The notes beneath the pieces were generated by a model, which searched no databases, was not told the origin of the DNA, and saw nothing but the letters and a program-made list of their open reading frames with translations. This document shows, in pieces, positions 21,798-33,400 of a DNA stretch of 64,000 nucleotides. The position numbers and the translations under genes were made by a program. The DNA is taken from positions 1-64,000 of the forward strand of contig JAJJXM010000114.1 in assembly GCA_024516155.1 (NCBI GenBank), given 5' to 3'. Source of the DNA: Pyronema omphalodes. Taxonomy: Eukaryota > Ascomycota > Pezizomycetes > Pezizales > Pyronemataceae. Each line of letters starts with the position of its first letter. The first letter of the stretch is position 1.

Positions 21798-24700
21798 CTA
21801 AGATAAGTTAGGGAGGGGTCCCGGTTTATCGGGGTACTTTTTATGAAAGTCGTCAACGGCTTTACTGTCGGAATAGAGTTCGGCGGATTCCCAATCGGGC
21901 ATATCGTATCCAACCCATTTAACCATATACTGGAGTTTCTTCCGGTGAACTCGGGAGTCGAGGATAGCTTCGATGAAGTATTCGTCTTCACTGTCGATTT
22001 CCACCGGGGGTGGTGGGTCTGATTGTTGACCGGGGTAGGGGTCATTCGCACCGGGTTCCAATAGGGAAACATGTTGAACGTTGTGGCATTTCATTGTCGG
22101 AGGTAGTTCTAATCGATAGGCATAGGGGGATACTTTGGCGATAATCTTGAGGGGTCCGTAACGTTTGTTGTCTAATTTCCGGGAGGGTCGACGGGTTTTC
22201 CAATTGCGGGCATTCATCCATACCAGATCTCCGGGCTGATAATTCGGTGATGGGAGTCGATGTTTATCGGCATTCTCTTGATAACGTAGATTAGCTCTAT
22301 TGACTTCAGCTCGTAAATGGTTATGGATTTCGGCGAGGGTTTTCGAAGTTGTGAGGGCCCGTCGATCGTTTACCTCGTTCGTAGCTGCTGGGAGTAAATC
22401 CAATTGGCAATGGGGGTCGAATCCTTTATTAGCAAAGAACAGGGAAGTTCCCGTTGTCTCGGATGCTTGGTTATTCGCAGCGAATTCTGCTAATGGTAAC
22501 CAGTCAGCCCAATCGTCTTGAAGATAGTTGACGTGGGCTCGGAGGTATTGTTCCATAGTGGCGTTCATTCGTTCTGTTTGACCGTCCGTTTGGGGATGGA
22601 ATGCCGTAGATAATCAGGGCTCGATTCCCAAACGTCGACAGAGATTCTTCCAAAACAAAGCAGCGAATTGGGGTCCTCGATCAGAGATAATGGTAAGAGG
22701 GAGTCCATGCAATCGGAAGATGTGGGTAATAAACAAAGACGATAATTCCTTTGCGTCGATGTCTGTTCGACAGGCAATCAGATGTCGTTCTTTGGTTAAT
22801 CTGTCCACAACTACCCAAATTGCATCACACCCATTGGACCATGGTAATCCTGTTACGAAGTCCATTGATATGTCCTGCCAGGGTCTTTCTGGAATAGCTA
22901 GTGGGCGTAGGATACCAAACAGGGCATGTCTGGTAGGTTTCGAACGTTGGCAGGTATGACAATTTCGAATATATCTTTCCACGTCTGTCCTCATCTGGGG
23001 CCACGTATAGGTTCTTGAGAGGTATTCTAATGTTTTAGATCTACCTGGGTGTCCAGCCGTAGGAGAGTCGTGGTGTTGTTGCATTAGGTGTAATCGTAGA
23101 GGTTCGTAATTCGGGACCCATGAACATCCCCGGTAGAGTAAACGGTTATTGTTTACTGTACATTCAGCTAATGTAATGTCTTTACAATAACGAGTGTTAT
23201 TGTTTAGCATTTCAATAACCTTAGTAGGGAATAGGTCTTTCTCGTAGGCTTTCGTGAAGAGCTGGGATAAGGTGGGGTTTGTTTGTTGTGGGTCCGGTAT
23301 TACGGTTTGTTGCGAATTCGTTATTGTTTGTTGATTACTGGGGGTAACAGCCGCAACGTGAAGGATATTCTCTGGCTTAATGATCGTTGTGTGGTTCTCT
23401 AGGGAGCGTTCATCCCCCTCTTTAGGCAGATCTCCGGATCGACGAGTCAGTGCGTCTGGTTTACCGCCAGCGGTACCGGGGCGGTTAACAATCTTAAAAT
23501 TAAACTGAGACAAGAACTGGGACCAGCGGGCTTGACAGCGGTTCAAGAGCTTTGTCGAAGTGAAATATTCCAGATTCTTATGATCTGACAGTACTCGAAT
23601 GAGATTAATAACAGATTGTAATTCGGGACGCCATTCTTCGAAAGCCCGTACGATAGCCATGAGTTCTTTATCGTATATCTCATAATTACATTCGGCGGGG
23701 GAGTGTTTCTTTGAGAAGTAAGCAATAGGATGTAAGATTCCTTCGTCATCATATTGAGAAAGAACTCCGGCAGAGACATAATTGGAAGCATCGGTTTCGA
23801 CAATAACATCCCGGTCTGGGTCGAAACGAGCCAAAACGGGGGCGGATGTAAATGTCGATTTCAATTCCTCAAAGGCCTGTTGTTGGGATTCCGACCAGAC
23901 GAAAGGAACTCCTTTACGTGTGAGTAACGTGAGAGGTTGGACTATTTTTGAATAGTTCTTAACGAAACGTCGATAAAAGTTTGCAAAACCCAAGAACGCT
24001 CTAATATCTTTGAGGTTTCGGGGAGATTCCCAATCTCGAACTGCAGTAATCTTTTCAGGGTCCATCTTTATTCCTTCTGTACTGATGATGAGTCCCAAGT
24101 ACTTTAATTCCGTCTGATGGAACTCGCATTTCTCTGGTTTGAGATGTAACCCTGCTTTTTCGAATGCTTCGAGGATCAATTTGACATGTTGTTTGTGTTC
24201 TTCGAGATTATCCGAATAGATCAGGGTGTCATCCAAATAGGCAGTACAGAATCGATCAATGTAAGGTGCCAATACGTCGTTAATGAAGTTCTGAAACGTA
24301 GCAGGGGCATTGGTAAGTCCGAAGGGCATAACCAATGATTCGAATAATCCGTACCGGGTACGAAAAGCGGTTTTCCATTCTTCCCCATTTGCCATACGTA
24401 TTAAGTTATACGCTCCCCTAATGTCGAGCTTAGTGAACCACTTAGCTCTTGAAAGGTTCATTAAGGTATCCTGCATCAGGGGTAGAGGGTAGCGATTCTT
24501 GATCGTTCCGGCGTTGATTCCAGGATAATCAACCACCAAACGTAATGAACCATCGCCTTTCTTTACGAAAAGAATGGGAGCAGCCGCTGGGGATGAGGAG
24601 GCACGGATGAAACCTTTGGTGAGGTTTTCATCTAACCAACGTTTCAATTCCTCCAACTCTGGACGTGATAGGGAGTAAAGGGGGCCGAAGGGAGGCTGAA

Positions 24701-25520
24701 AACCATCGACGAGTGATATCTTGTGATCCGACGGTCGATGGGGCGGTAACTTATCGGCATTGACTTGCTCGAAGATTCCCAAGTACTGGTGGTATTCGGG
24801 TGGTACAATAGTCTTAAGATCCGGTTCCTCTTTCTCTGGTTGAAGAGCTGTGGTGATTTCATTCAAAGATAAAGAGAATTGTTCGACTTTTCCGTAACGG
24901 TTGTTGGCATTGTTTACAATTCGTCGAAACGTCGTCGCTGAAATGGCACAGATCTTATTCTGTTGTTTCGGAGCAATACCCTTAACAGGGGTGGGTGTTA
25001 ACGTGGTTCGGTGGGGGAGGCAGTTCGGTGATGAGAATTTGATATCATTATCGGCGAAGTTTATTGTAACATCGTGTTTACGAAGCCATGGGATTCCTAA
25101 AACGAGGGGATAATGACCAAGCCGAGTAACGTAGGCAGTTAGTAATTCATGATGGTCTCCTGTTGTACATTCGACTTCAACGTATTCGGTGATGTCTCCT
25201 GATGAAATAGGTCGTCCATCAATTACTTCGACCATTCTGAGGTTTTTTAATTGATAACGGGGGAAGTTGTGTTGGCGTGCGAAGTCTTCGTTCATGAAGG
25301 AAATTCCTGTGCATCCGCAGTCTACGAGAGCATGAGTATCGATTTTGGTATTGTGTTCAGTTAGTGTACATGGCACGACCAAATGATTCCCATCCAATTC
25401 GTTTTCTTATTTACTTGACAAAGAACTACCGGATACATGAACGATTTCCTGAGATGAAACGAAAGACGAGGCAGGGGCTGGTCCAACAACAGAGCCAACA
25501 GGCTGTTGATGGACTACTCT
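21798..25520 (-). pseudogene. pol: D1 pol: protease, RT, RNase H, integrase, chromodomain (one stop)
   Basis: Enters in the -1 frame at the gag end. The protease has LVDCGCTGISF. RT has LVVDYPGINAG (Pro where Arg is usual), [12 protein letters not shown] and [11 protein letters not shown]. RNase H has [11 protein letters not shown]. Integrase has CHTCQRSK, MDFVTGLPW and ISDRGPQF. A TGA at 22614-22616 replaces the Arg codon in EPRLSTAF; the frame then continues through TDGQTERMN to the chromodomain (EYFIEAILDSR, MVKWVGYDMPDWE) and ends at 21798. Apart from that stop, the 1240-codon frame is open. Confidence 0.94.
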
Positions 25521-26632
25521 TTTCCCTGGTCGACGTCGGGGTTTGTTGGGATATCCAAAACCTCGGCGGCGGCTAGGCGAATCTTGCGGGAGTTGTTTGC
25601 TGCCAACGTAGAACATTCGTTCTTGAAGTGATCGGCTGATCCACAATAAAGACAGAGTCCCTTAGCCATTCGTTCATCACGACGGCTTCGGTTCTGAGGC
25701 TTTTGGGAAGCTGATAGGTCCATTGGAGCCGATCCGTAATTACCACTATTGGTATTCGTTGGGTGGGACGCCGGGCGAGACGGCGTGGAGCTGGAACGAC
25801 TGGGGACCGAAGGAACGTGCCGCTTTGTGGTGTTTGAATGAGCTCGAATTCTATAATCTAGCTTCATACAAAGATCCACAAATTTGGTGAAGTTCTGAGG
25901 TTCTTCAGCTTGGTAAACAAGACTGGTCTGAAGGTCTCGAGAGAGCCCACGCTTCAGAGCAGCCTTCTTTGCGTTTTCATCGTAGTTCAAGATAGCCATT
26001 AATCCTTGGAACTCTGCGTAGTATTGGCTAAACTCACGGTTGCCCTCTTGAAGTTTATCCAATTCCGCAGATGCAGTACCAACTTGATCAGGATGTCCGA
26101 AGGCAGCTTCCAGAGTTGTAATGAGAGCCTCAACGTCCTTAAGCTTAATCTTATCTGTAAGGACGTAGGGTTGAATTTGATTCTGAGCATTGCCTTTGAG
26201 ATATCCATAAGTATAACGTAGCTTATGTTGATCATCGGTAAAACGGGAGGAGTCTCCGGCGAGCTTGGATCTGACCTTCGAGATGAAGTTCAAGAGTTCC
26301 TTGCGTTCACCAGAGAACTCAGGTGGGTGAGGTAATTGGATAGGACGGGTATTCGGAAGGGGACCGTTCTTCGTAAGGGCTTGTAGGAGTCGAACGGAGG
26401 GGTTGGCGCTTTCGAGATCCCTTTCCAGGTCGGTAATTCGTTGAGCGTAGAGGGAGTTGTCCTTTCGAGCCTCTGTGAGTTCGACTCGGAGGTCGTCTCT
26501 AAGTTGACAGTCTCGTTCGTATTCCTTTACGGCGTCGCGGACCAATTTGATCTTTGTGGGGTCTCGTTCGACCTCCAACCTTTCGGCTTCGTTGAGGTAC
26601 AGGGCCACGACGACCTTGTCATTTTGGTCCAT
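25514..26632 (-). CDS. gag: D1 Gag (372 aa)
   Basis: The ATG at 26632 (MDQNDKVVVALYLNEAERLE) starts an N-terminal helical region, about residues 20-75. The capsid-like domain is about residues 95-255, with FSQYYAEFQGLMAILNYDE. A Ser/Pro/Thr-rich linker contains PMDLSAS, and a CCHC zinc knuckle, CLYCGSADHFKNEC, is near residue 328. It ends DQGKE-stop over the slippery GGGAAAA. The frame is intact. Confidence 0.94.
   Translation of the reverse strand: MDQNDKVVVALYLNEAERLEVERDPTKIKLVRDAVKEYERDCQLRDDLRVELTEARKDNSLYAQRITDLERDLESANPSVRLLQALTKNGPLPNTRPIQLPHPPEFSGERKELLNFISKVRSKLAGDSSRFTDDQHKLRYTYGYLKGNAQNQIQPYVLTDKIKLKDVEALITTLEAAFGHPDQVGTASAELDKLQEGNREFSQYYAEFQGLMAILNYDENAKKAALKRGLSRDLQTSLVYQAEEPQNFTKFVDLCMKLDYRIRAHSNTTKRHVPSVPSRSSSTPSRPASHPTNTNSGNYGSAPMDLSASQKPQNRSRRDERMAKGLCLYCGSADHFKNECSTLAANNSRKIRLAAAEVLDIPTNPDVDQGKE
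25520..25526 (-). other. Putative -1 frameshift heptamer GGGAAAA, D1
   Basis: Same arrangement as in D2 (36370): heptamer, 5-nt spacer including the gag TAG, then a 12-14 bp hairpin. Confidence 0.75.
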
Positions 26633-26641
26633 TTCGAGGGA

Positions 26642-26821
26642 TTAACGGAGGTGCCAGATGTTGGTTTCTTCGTTATATTGAATTCGAGTTGCTGCGTATT
26701 CGTTTCCGAGTTGTCGAGCAATTTCGATTTCGTCAAGGACGACGGGGTTTTCGAGGGAACGGAAGATCGGTGATAGATTGATGAATTCGTAGAACCAGAG
26801 GTTGTGAAGCATGTAAAGCAT
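26642..26821 (-). CDS. Small upstream ORF before D1 gag (59 aa)
   Basis: ATG at 26821 (a second in-frame ATG at 26812 matches the start in D2 and D4). It encodes a protein with NLWFYEFINL and ending TNIWHLR, and stops 9 bp before the gag ATG. The same ORF is open in D2 (35084-35254) and D4 (56524-56694). No known family is recognised. It may act as a translation regulator or encode a small protein. Confidence 0.55.
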   Translation of the reverse strand: MLYMLHNLWFYEFINLSPIFRSLENPVVLDEIEIARQLGNEYAATRIQYNEETNIWHLR

Positions 26822-26861
26822 GTTGTAATCGAGAGTTGACGGTAGAGCCGGCAGGTCTTGA

Positions 26862-26873
26862 TTACACAGTTAT
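26862..26873 (-). other. Putative self-primer binding site of D1
   Basis: On the minus strand ATAACTGTGTAA begins 2 nt inside the 5' LTR. It is complementary to TTACACAGTTAT in the LTR just after the TATA box. That LTR segment carries one mismatch in the D1 5' LTR (near 27144) and is perfect in its 3' LTR. Confidence 0.65.
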
Positions 26874-26875
26874 GT

Positions 26876-28014
26876 TGTAACGGCGAACAAGGGAGAGATA
26901 GCTGTCGGAGAACCTGAGGGCTCTTCTCAATTATTGACTCTTGAGTTCAATGGATATAACCTTATAATAACTTCAACGTTAGAAACTCTTAAGCTGTGTC
27001 GAGCATCAACTTAAAGACTTTCTGTGTTTAGAAGTTAAGGAAATAAACAAAGATTTCAAGGGACAAAGAGATCCAAAGATGGGAACGAGGACGAGGACGT
27101 AAACAAGGATTTCGACAAAGTATTTGAATTTGTAAATAAACAAATAACGGTGTAAGGAGAAAAGAAAAACAAAATAAACAAACAAAGAAACAATCCTCTT
27201 ATATACAATTTTTCCTCCTTACACGCCGAGCCACTACTTGCAGATTTTTCCCAAAAAATAACTAAGTAAACAACGCGGTCGCGGTTGCGCGTTCTAGACG
27301 CGCTAACGCGTTCGTACCAAATTAGCGTGTGTGCGTGCACAGCCTTGTCGCTCGCTCGTTAGCGTATCTCGCGTGCGCGATAGCGTAACTCGCGTGCGCG
27401 GTAGCGTACTTCGCGTGCACGCTAGCGTAACCCTAAGCGTAGTCACGCGCGTGCTTCTGTAACCCTAATCGTGCGCGTGCGTCCGTAACCCTAACCCTAG
27501 CTGTGCGCGTACGGTCACAAACCTAACCCTAGTTTGTGTCCGTGCGGGTGCAACCCTAACCGTAGTCACGTGAATCCAGATCAGCTGCGATTGGAAAGAT
27601 GGTGCAATACTGATAAGGTCACATGACTAGATCTTATCTTATCGATAAGATGATCGTGCCCTAGCCCTAGTTACGTGTGCGCACATTAGTAGACCAGTGC
27701 CCGTGCATACTGATCTACTACTGATTAGAACAAGTGACCGATCTTATCTGATCGGATAAGATGATCGGTAGACCGTAGGTGTGGAATTTCCGAAAAGGGA
27801 TCCGAGCTGACCCCTAACCCTGGGGGTAGGTCACGTGACCTTTTTGACAATTTGGGAATTGAGCGTAACCCTAACCCAGGCGAGTGACGAGTGATGATCA
27901 AAGACCGAAGGATAATAGAAATAAATAAACAAACGAGTGCTGGATAATGAAGCGAATGATAATACGTGAATGAATGACGAGGAGGGGGAAGGTAATAATT
28001 CTCGAGCCGTGACA
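26876..28014 (-). repeat. 5' LTR of D1 (1139 bp)
   Basis: TGTAACGG to CCGTGACA, followed by the CCACC duplication (28015-28019). It carries the same telomere-like, 21-bp array and GATA-site blocks as the other D LTRs. Confidence 0.95.
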
Positions 28015-28288
28015 CCACCGGGTAGTGACCCAACTTGGTGACGAACATGGGAAGGGTTTCCGAGTGACCATTGATGGTACACTCTTCTTGGGCGAGGTGT
28101 GTGATTTTTCCTGAGGATATGGGGCGGCCGTCGATAACTTCGACCGTTCGGGCGGTGGATAGGGGGGTTAGGGGGCGTTTGTGATGGCGGGCGAAATTGC
28201 GGTCAACAAAGGCGATACCAGTGGCGCCGCAGTCAACGAGCGCTACTGTTTTCACGGAGCGGTTATTGGAAAACAAGGAGCAAGAGAG
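28015..28288 (-). CDS. pol: C1 pol, protease part (interrupted on both sides)
   Basis: The minus-strand frame has ALVDCGATGIAFVD and VEVIDGRPISSGKITH, the retropepsin-like domain of family C. It is bounded by D1 on the left and by the 5' LTR of C2 on the right (28289). The N-terminal remainder of this protease and the gag of C1 are nowhere in the window. Confidence 0.9.
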
Positions 28289-28817
28289 TGTCACGGCACA
28301 CGGCTGACCAGCCGTTGTGTTGCGTCATCATGTTGTCGGGGTTGTTGATCGACATCGTACCGTTGTCTTGCCGTGTTGTGTTGCCGTTGTGTTGTTGTGT
28401 TGTTGTGTGTGCCGTGCCATGTTGACTGAGAGACTGATTGATGATGGATGACGTACCACGAGCTGGAGAGTTGTGGCGTCGCAGTTGAATCGATGGAGAA
28501 CGGAAGCTCATGTAGCGATGATTGTATGACGGCCCAGCAAGAGTGCTGGCCGCCCCTTTGTACATAAGGAGGCTTGCCTCCCCGTTGTCGAGATTCTCCA
28601 TCGAACGTCTTGTGTCTTCTCCTGACTCCTAATATAAGAATTCATCTCCTAAGTCCTACGTCACTCTTGTCCTTGTCCCTGTCCCTGTTTAGTGTGCCGT
28701 CCGTCTGACGAGCACTTCGGTCCTTGTCCTGCCGTTCCCCGTTCCGGAACCTGCCTAGTCCCTCTTTCCGGTAGTGTTCAGTGTGTCCCTTGAACGTCCG
28801 TTCTCGTGTCCCTGACA
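28289..28817 (+). repeat. 5' LTR of C2 (529 bp)
   Basis: TGTCACGGCACACGG to TCCCTGACA. It contains a TTGTG-rich stretch (28312-28415), a TATA-like TACATAAGG at 28561-28569 and, 31 nt beyond that, the ATCGAACGT segment (28600-28608) complementary to sequence just inside the element. Confidence 0.94.
28561..28569 (+). promoter_or_regulatory. TATA-like box of family C promoter
   Basis: TACATAAGG, conserved in the C LTRs (for example 52119-52127). It lies about 40 bp before the proposed transcript start at 28600. Confidence 0.45.
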
Positions 28818-28819
28818 TT

Positions 28820-28828
28820 ACGTTCGAT
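28820..28828 (+). other. Putative self-primer binding site of family C (C2)
   Basis: ACGTTCGAT begins 2 nt after the LTR and is the exact reverse complement of ATCGAACGT at 28600-28608 in the LTR. Nine nucleotides alone could be chance. The 2-nt offset is the same as in families B and D. Confidence 0.5.
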
Positions 28829-28852
28829 CGATTAACTATTCAACCGACACGC

Positions 28853-29095
28853 ATGAACCGCACCGGTTCTGCCTGGACCTACGCACTAAAGCAAGCTCTT
28901 GAAACGCACACCTTACACGAAACCTTTGGGATCCCCGACAGATTCGCTGGCGCAGTGTGAAGAACCATCCGACGAGCAGAAAATAACTGCTACCTTGTGG
29001 TCCGCTGGCAACTCCAGGACTACACTTATCAGGAGCACATCCGCCGCACCATCAGACTCAAGCCAATCCTCAGAGCCCGCCAGGATGCATATTAA
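28853..29095 (+). pseudogene. Upstream ORF before C2 gag (80 codons with one TGA)
   Basis: The ATG at 28853 opens a frame to TAA at 29093-29095, interrupted by a TGA at 28958-28960. Its end overlaps the gag ATG (29085) in the string ATGCATATTAA, the layout of a termination-reinitiation junction. The frame after the TGA looks protein-like (NNCYLVVRWQLQDY). No family recognised. It may be the counterpart of the small ORF in family D, but I cannot show homology. Confidence 0.4.
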
Positions 29096-30431
29096 ACTTA
29101 TTGACGAAGGACACTGGCAACAAATTGTGAACGCCGCCGCCATGACCCAGTTCCCTGACGGCCATGAACCGCTCACCTTTACCAAACAACTCGCACAATC
29201 CATTTTAGACGCTCAGGACCACCCCACGGGTTATCTCTTAAACGACCTCGCGGAAACCCCCGGCTCCCGTAACAGCACTCGGTTATCCAGCCCTGTCGCC
29301 TCCCGCGCTCCGGAAGCTCCCACCCCTGCCCCCATTCCCCCTGTCGTGATCCAGACTGGCTCCGTCCAGGTTTACCCAAACGGCCCAGAACCAGTATCGC
29401 GAACCGCCGCACCCCCTACCACAGCCGCAGCCGCAGCCCCCGCCCCCGCGATAATCGCACCAATCCCAAGACCCCCCCCCCGTGACCCCGAGATCCTCCT
29501 AACCCCGGAGGAACAAGCCGATACAAATGAAATCCACTATTACGAGAAAGAGCTCACCCGCCAGCGTGAACTCATCAACGCGCTACTCGCCTCCCCCGGC
29601 ATCCGCGTGACCGGAGACAAAATCTCGGATCCGCCAACCTTCGACGGGTCCAACAGGGAGGACCTCCGCCGCTTTGTCTCCTTGCTTCGCATCAAGTTAG
29701 TGAGCGATGAACTACGTTTCCCGACCCCGCATAAACGGATTTCTTACGCCATGGGCCGCCTCCGCGGACGCGCCCTGGACCAGATTCTTCCTTATATCAA
29801 GGAAAATGGCAACCGCTGGGCTCTCAACGACGTCGAGGACGTCATTAAAATTTTACAGCGTACCTTCGGAGACCCGGACGAGCGCGCAACGGCTCGTTTC
29901 AAACTACAAAATCTCCGACAGAACAACCGCGAATTTTCGGACTACTATGCAGAGTTCTCCCGCCTAGTCGCAGAGTTAGGCTGGGACGAAGCCGCCACCA
30001 TGGATGCCCTGCGTAACGGCCTGTCCCTTGAGCTACACGAGAAGTTGGTTGGTGCCCCGCCCACCACCACGATGCACGAATTCGTCGAACAGTGTCAAAA
30101 ATTGGACTCCCAATTAAGAGCACTTGAAAACCTCCGCAAGCTGCGTACCAACCGTGGCCAAGTTAAGACCACTACCACCGCCACCCCCACCACCAGTCGC
30201 CCCACCCCCGCTACCCAAGCCACCACCGCCTCCTCCAGCAAGCAAACCCCGGCCCAGGGACCCCGTCAGAAACTGTCGGCACAGGAGCGCGCGACCCGCC
30301 TATCAGAAGGACGTTGCCTCTACTGCGGTGGCCTCGGCCACATGGCTGCGTCGTGCCCCGCCAAGACGAATGTTAAAGTGGAGAGCGTGGAATTAGTGGA
30401 TGCTGAAGAAGAAGTGTCGGGAAAAGAATAA
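29085..30431 (+). CDS. gag: C2 Gag (449 aa)
   Basis: The first ATG in frame is at 29085 (MHIKLIDEGHWQQIV). The open frame extends upstream to about 28899 but has no ATG there and overlaps the upstream ORF. A Pro/Ala-rich segment lies around 29300-29500. The capsid-like domain is about 29625-30120, with KISDPPTFDGSNREDLRRF and FSDYYAEFSRLVAEL. A Thr/Pro-rich linker precedes a CCHC knuckle, CLYCGGLGHMAASC, near 30317-30358. It ends VSGKE-stop over the slippery GGGAAAA. Codon use is GC-rich compared with family D. Confidence 0.92.
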   Translation: MHIKLIDEGHWQQIVNAAAMTQFPDGHEPLTFTKQLAQSILDAQDHPTGYLLNDLAETPGSRNSTRLSSPVASRAPEAPTPAPIPPVVIQTGSVQVYPNGPEPVSRTAAPPTTAAAAAPAPAIIAPIPRPPPRDPEILLTPEEQADTNEIHYYEKELTRQRELINALLASPGIRVTGDKISDPPTFDGSNREDLRRFVSLLRIKLVSDELRFPTPHKRISYAMGRLRGRALDQILPYIKENGNRWALNDVEDVIKILQRTFGDPDERATARFKLQNLRQNNREFSDYYAEFSRLVAELGWDEAATMDALRNGLSLELHEKLVGAPPTTTMHEFVEQCQKLDSQLRALENLRKLRTNRGQVKTTTTATPTTSRPTPATQATTASSSKQTPAQGPRQKLSAQERATRLSEGRCLYCGGLGHMAASCPAKTNVKVESVELVDAEEEVSGKE

Positions 30432-30463
30432 ACCAGCTGCAAGAAGATGGCTCTGCCGCTGGT
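30419..30463 (+). promoter_or_regulatory. Putative -1 frameshift signal of C2 (GGGAAAA plus stem)
   Basis: Gag codons TCG GGA AAA GAA TAA give the heptamer G GGA AAA at 30419-30425. After a 6-nt spacer, ACCAGC (30432-30437) can pair with GCTGGT (30458-30463). Pol is open in the -1 frame from 30425. Confidence 0.65.
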
Positions 30464-33400
30464 GGGAATATTATTGCTGATACATTGCTATTATCGGGCG
30501 CAAGTTTTACTGGAAAGTTAGAATGCAAACACCTTGTCCTCTCCTGTTCCTTGTTTTCCAATAACCGCTCCGTGAAAACAGTAGCGCTCGTTGACTGCGG
30601 CGCCACTGGTATCGCCTTTGTTGACCGCAATTTCGCCCGCCATCACAAACTCCCCCTAACCCCCCTATCCACCGCCCGAACGGTCGAAGTTATCGACGGC
30701 CGCCCCATATCCTCAGGAAAGATAACACACCTCGCCCAAGTAGAGTGTACCATCAACGGTCACTCGGAAACCCTTCCTATGTTTGTCACCAAGCTGGGTC
30801 ACTACCCGGTGGTGTTGGGTATCCCCTGGTTGAAAAAACACGATGTAACAATAAGCTTCAGTTCCAACACTGTAAGCTTCGACTCCCAATACTGCCTAAG
30901 GAACTGCACCCCGTTGCCTGTGAGCACAACCGGTGTCGAGGTCCTGGACTCGAGGCCCCCTCCCGCTGTCCACGAGCCCGACACAAACCCCTTGCCGGAG
31001 TTGGAAGACTCAGTCCCCGACCCCACGGACGAACCCCCAATAGAGATCTCAAGTCTAACCATCACCGACTTCAAGGAAATGGTAGAAGACGAAAGCCTGA
31101 CAGTGTTCTCGCTATCGTTGGACGAGATCACCGTCGCCCTACAAGACAAGCCCCCCCTCACGGACGACGAACTGAAAGACATGATCCCCGAGGAGTATCA
31201 TGACTACCTCGATTTATTCAAGGAGGTCAACGCGAAGGAACTTCCCCCGCACCGACCCTACGACCACAAGATCCCACTGAAAGAGGGATTCGTTCCGCCC
31301 TTTGGCCCGCTATACTCGCTGTCACGCAACGAGTTGCAGACGCTGAAAACATGGCTCGATGAGAATTTGGAGAAAGGATTTATACAACGCTCCCAATCAC
31401 CAGCCGCCTCGCCAATATTATTCGTGAAAAAATCAGACGGATCCCTACGCCTGTGTGTCGACTACCGAAGACTGAATGAAGGTACCGAGAAGAACCGGTA
31501 CCCGCTGCCATTGATACAGGAAACGATGATGAATCTTTCCAAAGCTCAATACTTTACGACCCTTGATGTCCGCAGCGCTTATAATCTTATCAGAATGGCA
31601 GAGGGCGAAGAATGGAAGACGGCCTTCCGCACACGGTACGGCCTGTTTGAATCGAAAGTGATGCCTTTTGGGCTCACCAACGCGCCAGCCGATTTCCAGG
31701 CATTTATAAATGATGTCCTGAGACCATACCTAGACCAGTTTTGTACGGCATACTTGGACGATATCCTCGTATTCTCCGAAACAAAGTCCGATCACACCGC
31801 ACACGTCCGAAAGATCTTGGAACGACTCAAACAAGAAAAACTGCACTTGAAGCCAGAGAAGTGTAAGTTTGCTAAGGCAGAAGTACAGTACCTGGGCTAC
31901 AACATCGGCCGCGACGGCGCGCGCATGATGGATTCCAAAGTAGCCACAGTGAGAGATTGGAAGGAACCAACCAATTTGAAACAGGTCCAAGAGTTCCTGG
32001 GCTTCGCGAATTTCTACCGAAGATTTATCAAAGACTACTCAAAAGTGGTCTCCCCGCTGACAGCTCTGACCAAAAAGAAAGATGGTAAAGCAATCCCCTT
32101 TGTCTGGGGTAAAGATCAGCAGAGCGCCTTCGACCGACTGAAGGACGCATTTACATCAGCACCCATCCTCAAGCACTTCGACTACGAGAAACCGATTGTA
32201 GTAGAAACAGACGCATCTGACTATGTGTCCGCTGGAGTTTTATCACAATACGACGACGATAACGTGTTACACCCCGTCGCATTTTATTCCAAGGAGCATT
32301 CCCCGGCAGAATGCAACTACGAAATCTACGACAAGGAACTACTGGCAATAGTTCGTTGTTTTGAGGAATGGCGTCCCCACTTAGAGGGCTCCGCCTTCCC
32401 TATAAAAGTATTGACGGATCACAAGAATCTTGAATACTTCATGACGACAAAGCTGCTGAATAGACGACAAGCACGCTGGTCCGAGTTCCTGTCTCGGTTT
32501 AACTTTGTGATCACCTATCGACCGGGAACGTTGGGAGGAAAACCGGACGCCCTGACAAGAAGAGCCGCCGACCTCCCGGAAGAGGGAGACGAACGCATAC
32601 TGGCGAACCAGCAAGCTGTTCTGAAGCCACAGAACTTTCAGTTATGCATGACCCCGCCAATGAAACTCGCACCTTCCGAAGTAGACCTCCTGTTCACAGA
32701 GGGCTACAAGACAGATTCATTCCCCAACCGAGTGTTGGGAATGCTGGAAGATGGCACACAAATCTGTAAGGACATATCGCTCGCCGATTGCTCCGTGTTG
32801 GAAAACAGATTGTACTACCGAGATTGCCTCTATGTCCCCGCGCTGGATAAGCTGCGATTGAAACTACTGCAAGATCACCACGACCCCCCCACCATGGGAC
32901 ACCCGGGCCGTGCGAAGACTTTCGAACTCCTCGCCAGGAATTATTACTGGCCCTCGATGAGAAAAGATGTGGACCAATTCGTCCGAAATTGCCACACCTG
33001 TAAAAGAACAAAGGCTACCCGCCACGCACCCTATGGAACCCTGAAGCCCCTACCGGTTCCGCACCACCCTTGGCAGAATATATCGGTGGATTTTGTTACT
33101 GGACTACCGACATCAGAAGGCTTCGACGCAATATGTGCGATCCTTTGCCGACTAACGAAACAGCGGCACTTAGTGCCCTGTCATTCCACGATAGACGCAG
33201 AAGGCTTCGCGCAACTCTTCCTGGAAAACGTATTCAAACTACACGGCCTACCAGACACAGTAGTGTCCGACCGCGGTCCGCAATTTGTGGCCCATTTCTG
33301 GAAACACTTGGCGAATTGCATGGGTATCGAAATTGCCACGAGTACGGCCTTTCATCCCCAAACCGACGGCCAAACAGAGAGAATTAACGCGGTCACGGAG

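Larger units (their letters stand above)
20620..28014 (-). mobile_element. Chromovirus D1 (family D), full length, minus strand
   Basis: 7395 bp with two 1139-bp LTRs that differ at about 20 positions by eye, inserted in the C1 protease gene. Internal order from the right is leader with a small ORF, gag, pol. One nonsense codon in integrase is the only clear lesion. Confidence 0.96.

Noticed and set aside
28899..29084. Extension of C2 gag upstream of 29085
   Set aside because: It has no ATG and Ser/Thr-rich filler-like composition, and it overlaps a better ORF in another frame. Gag more plausibly starts at 29085.
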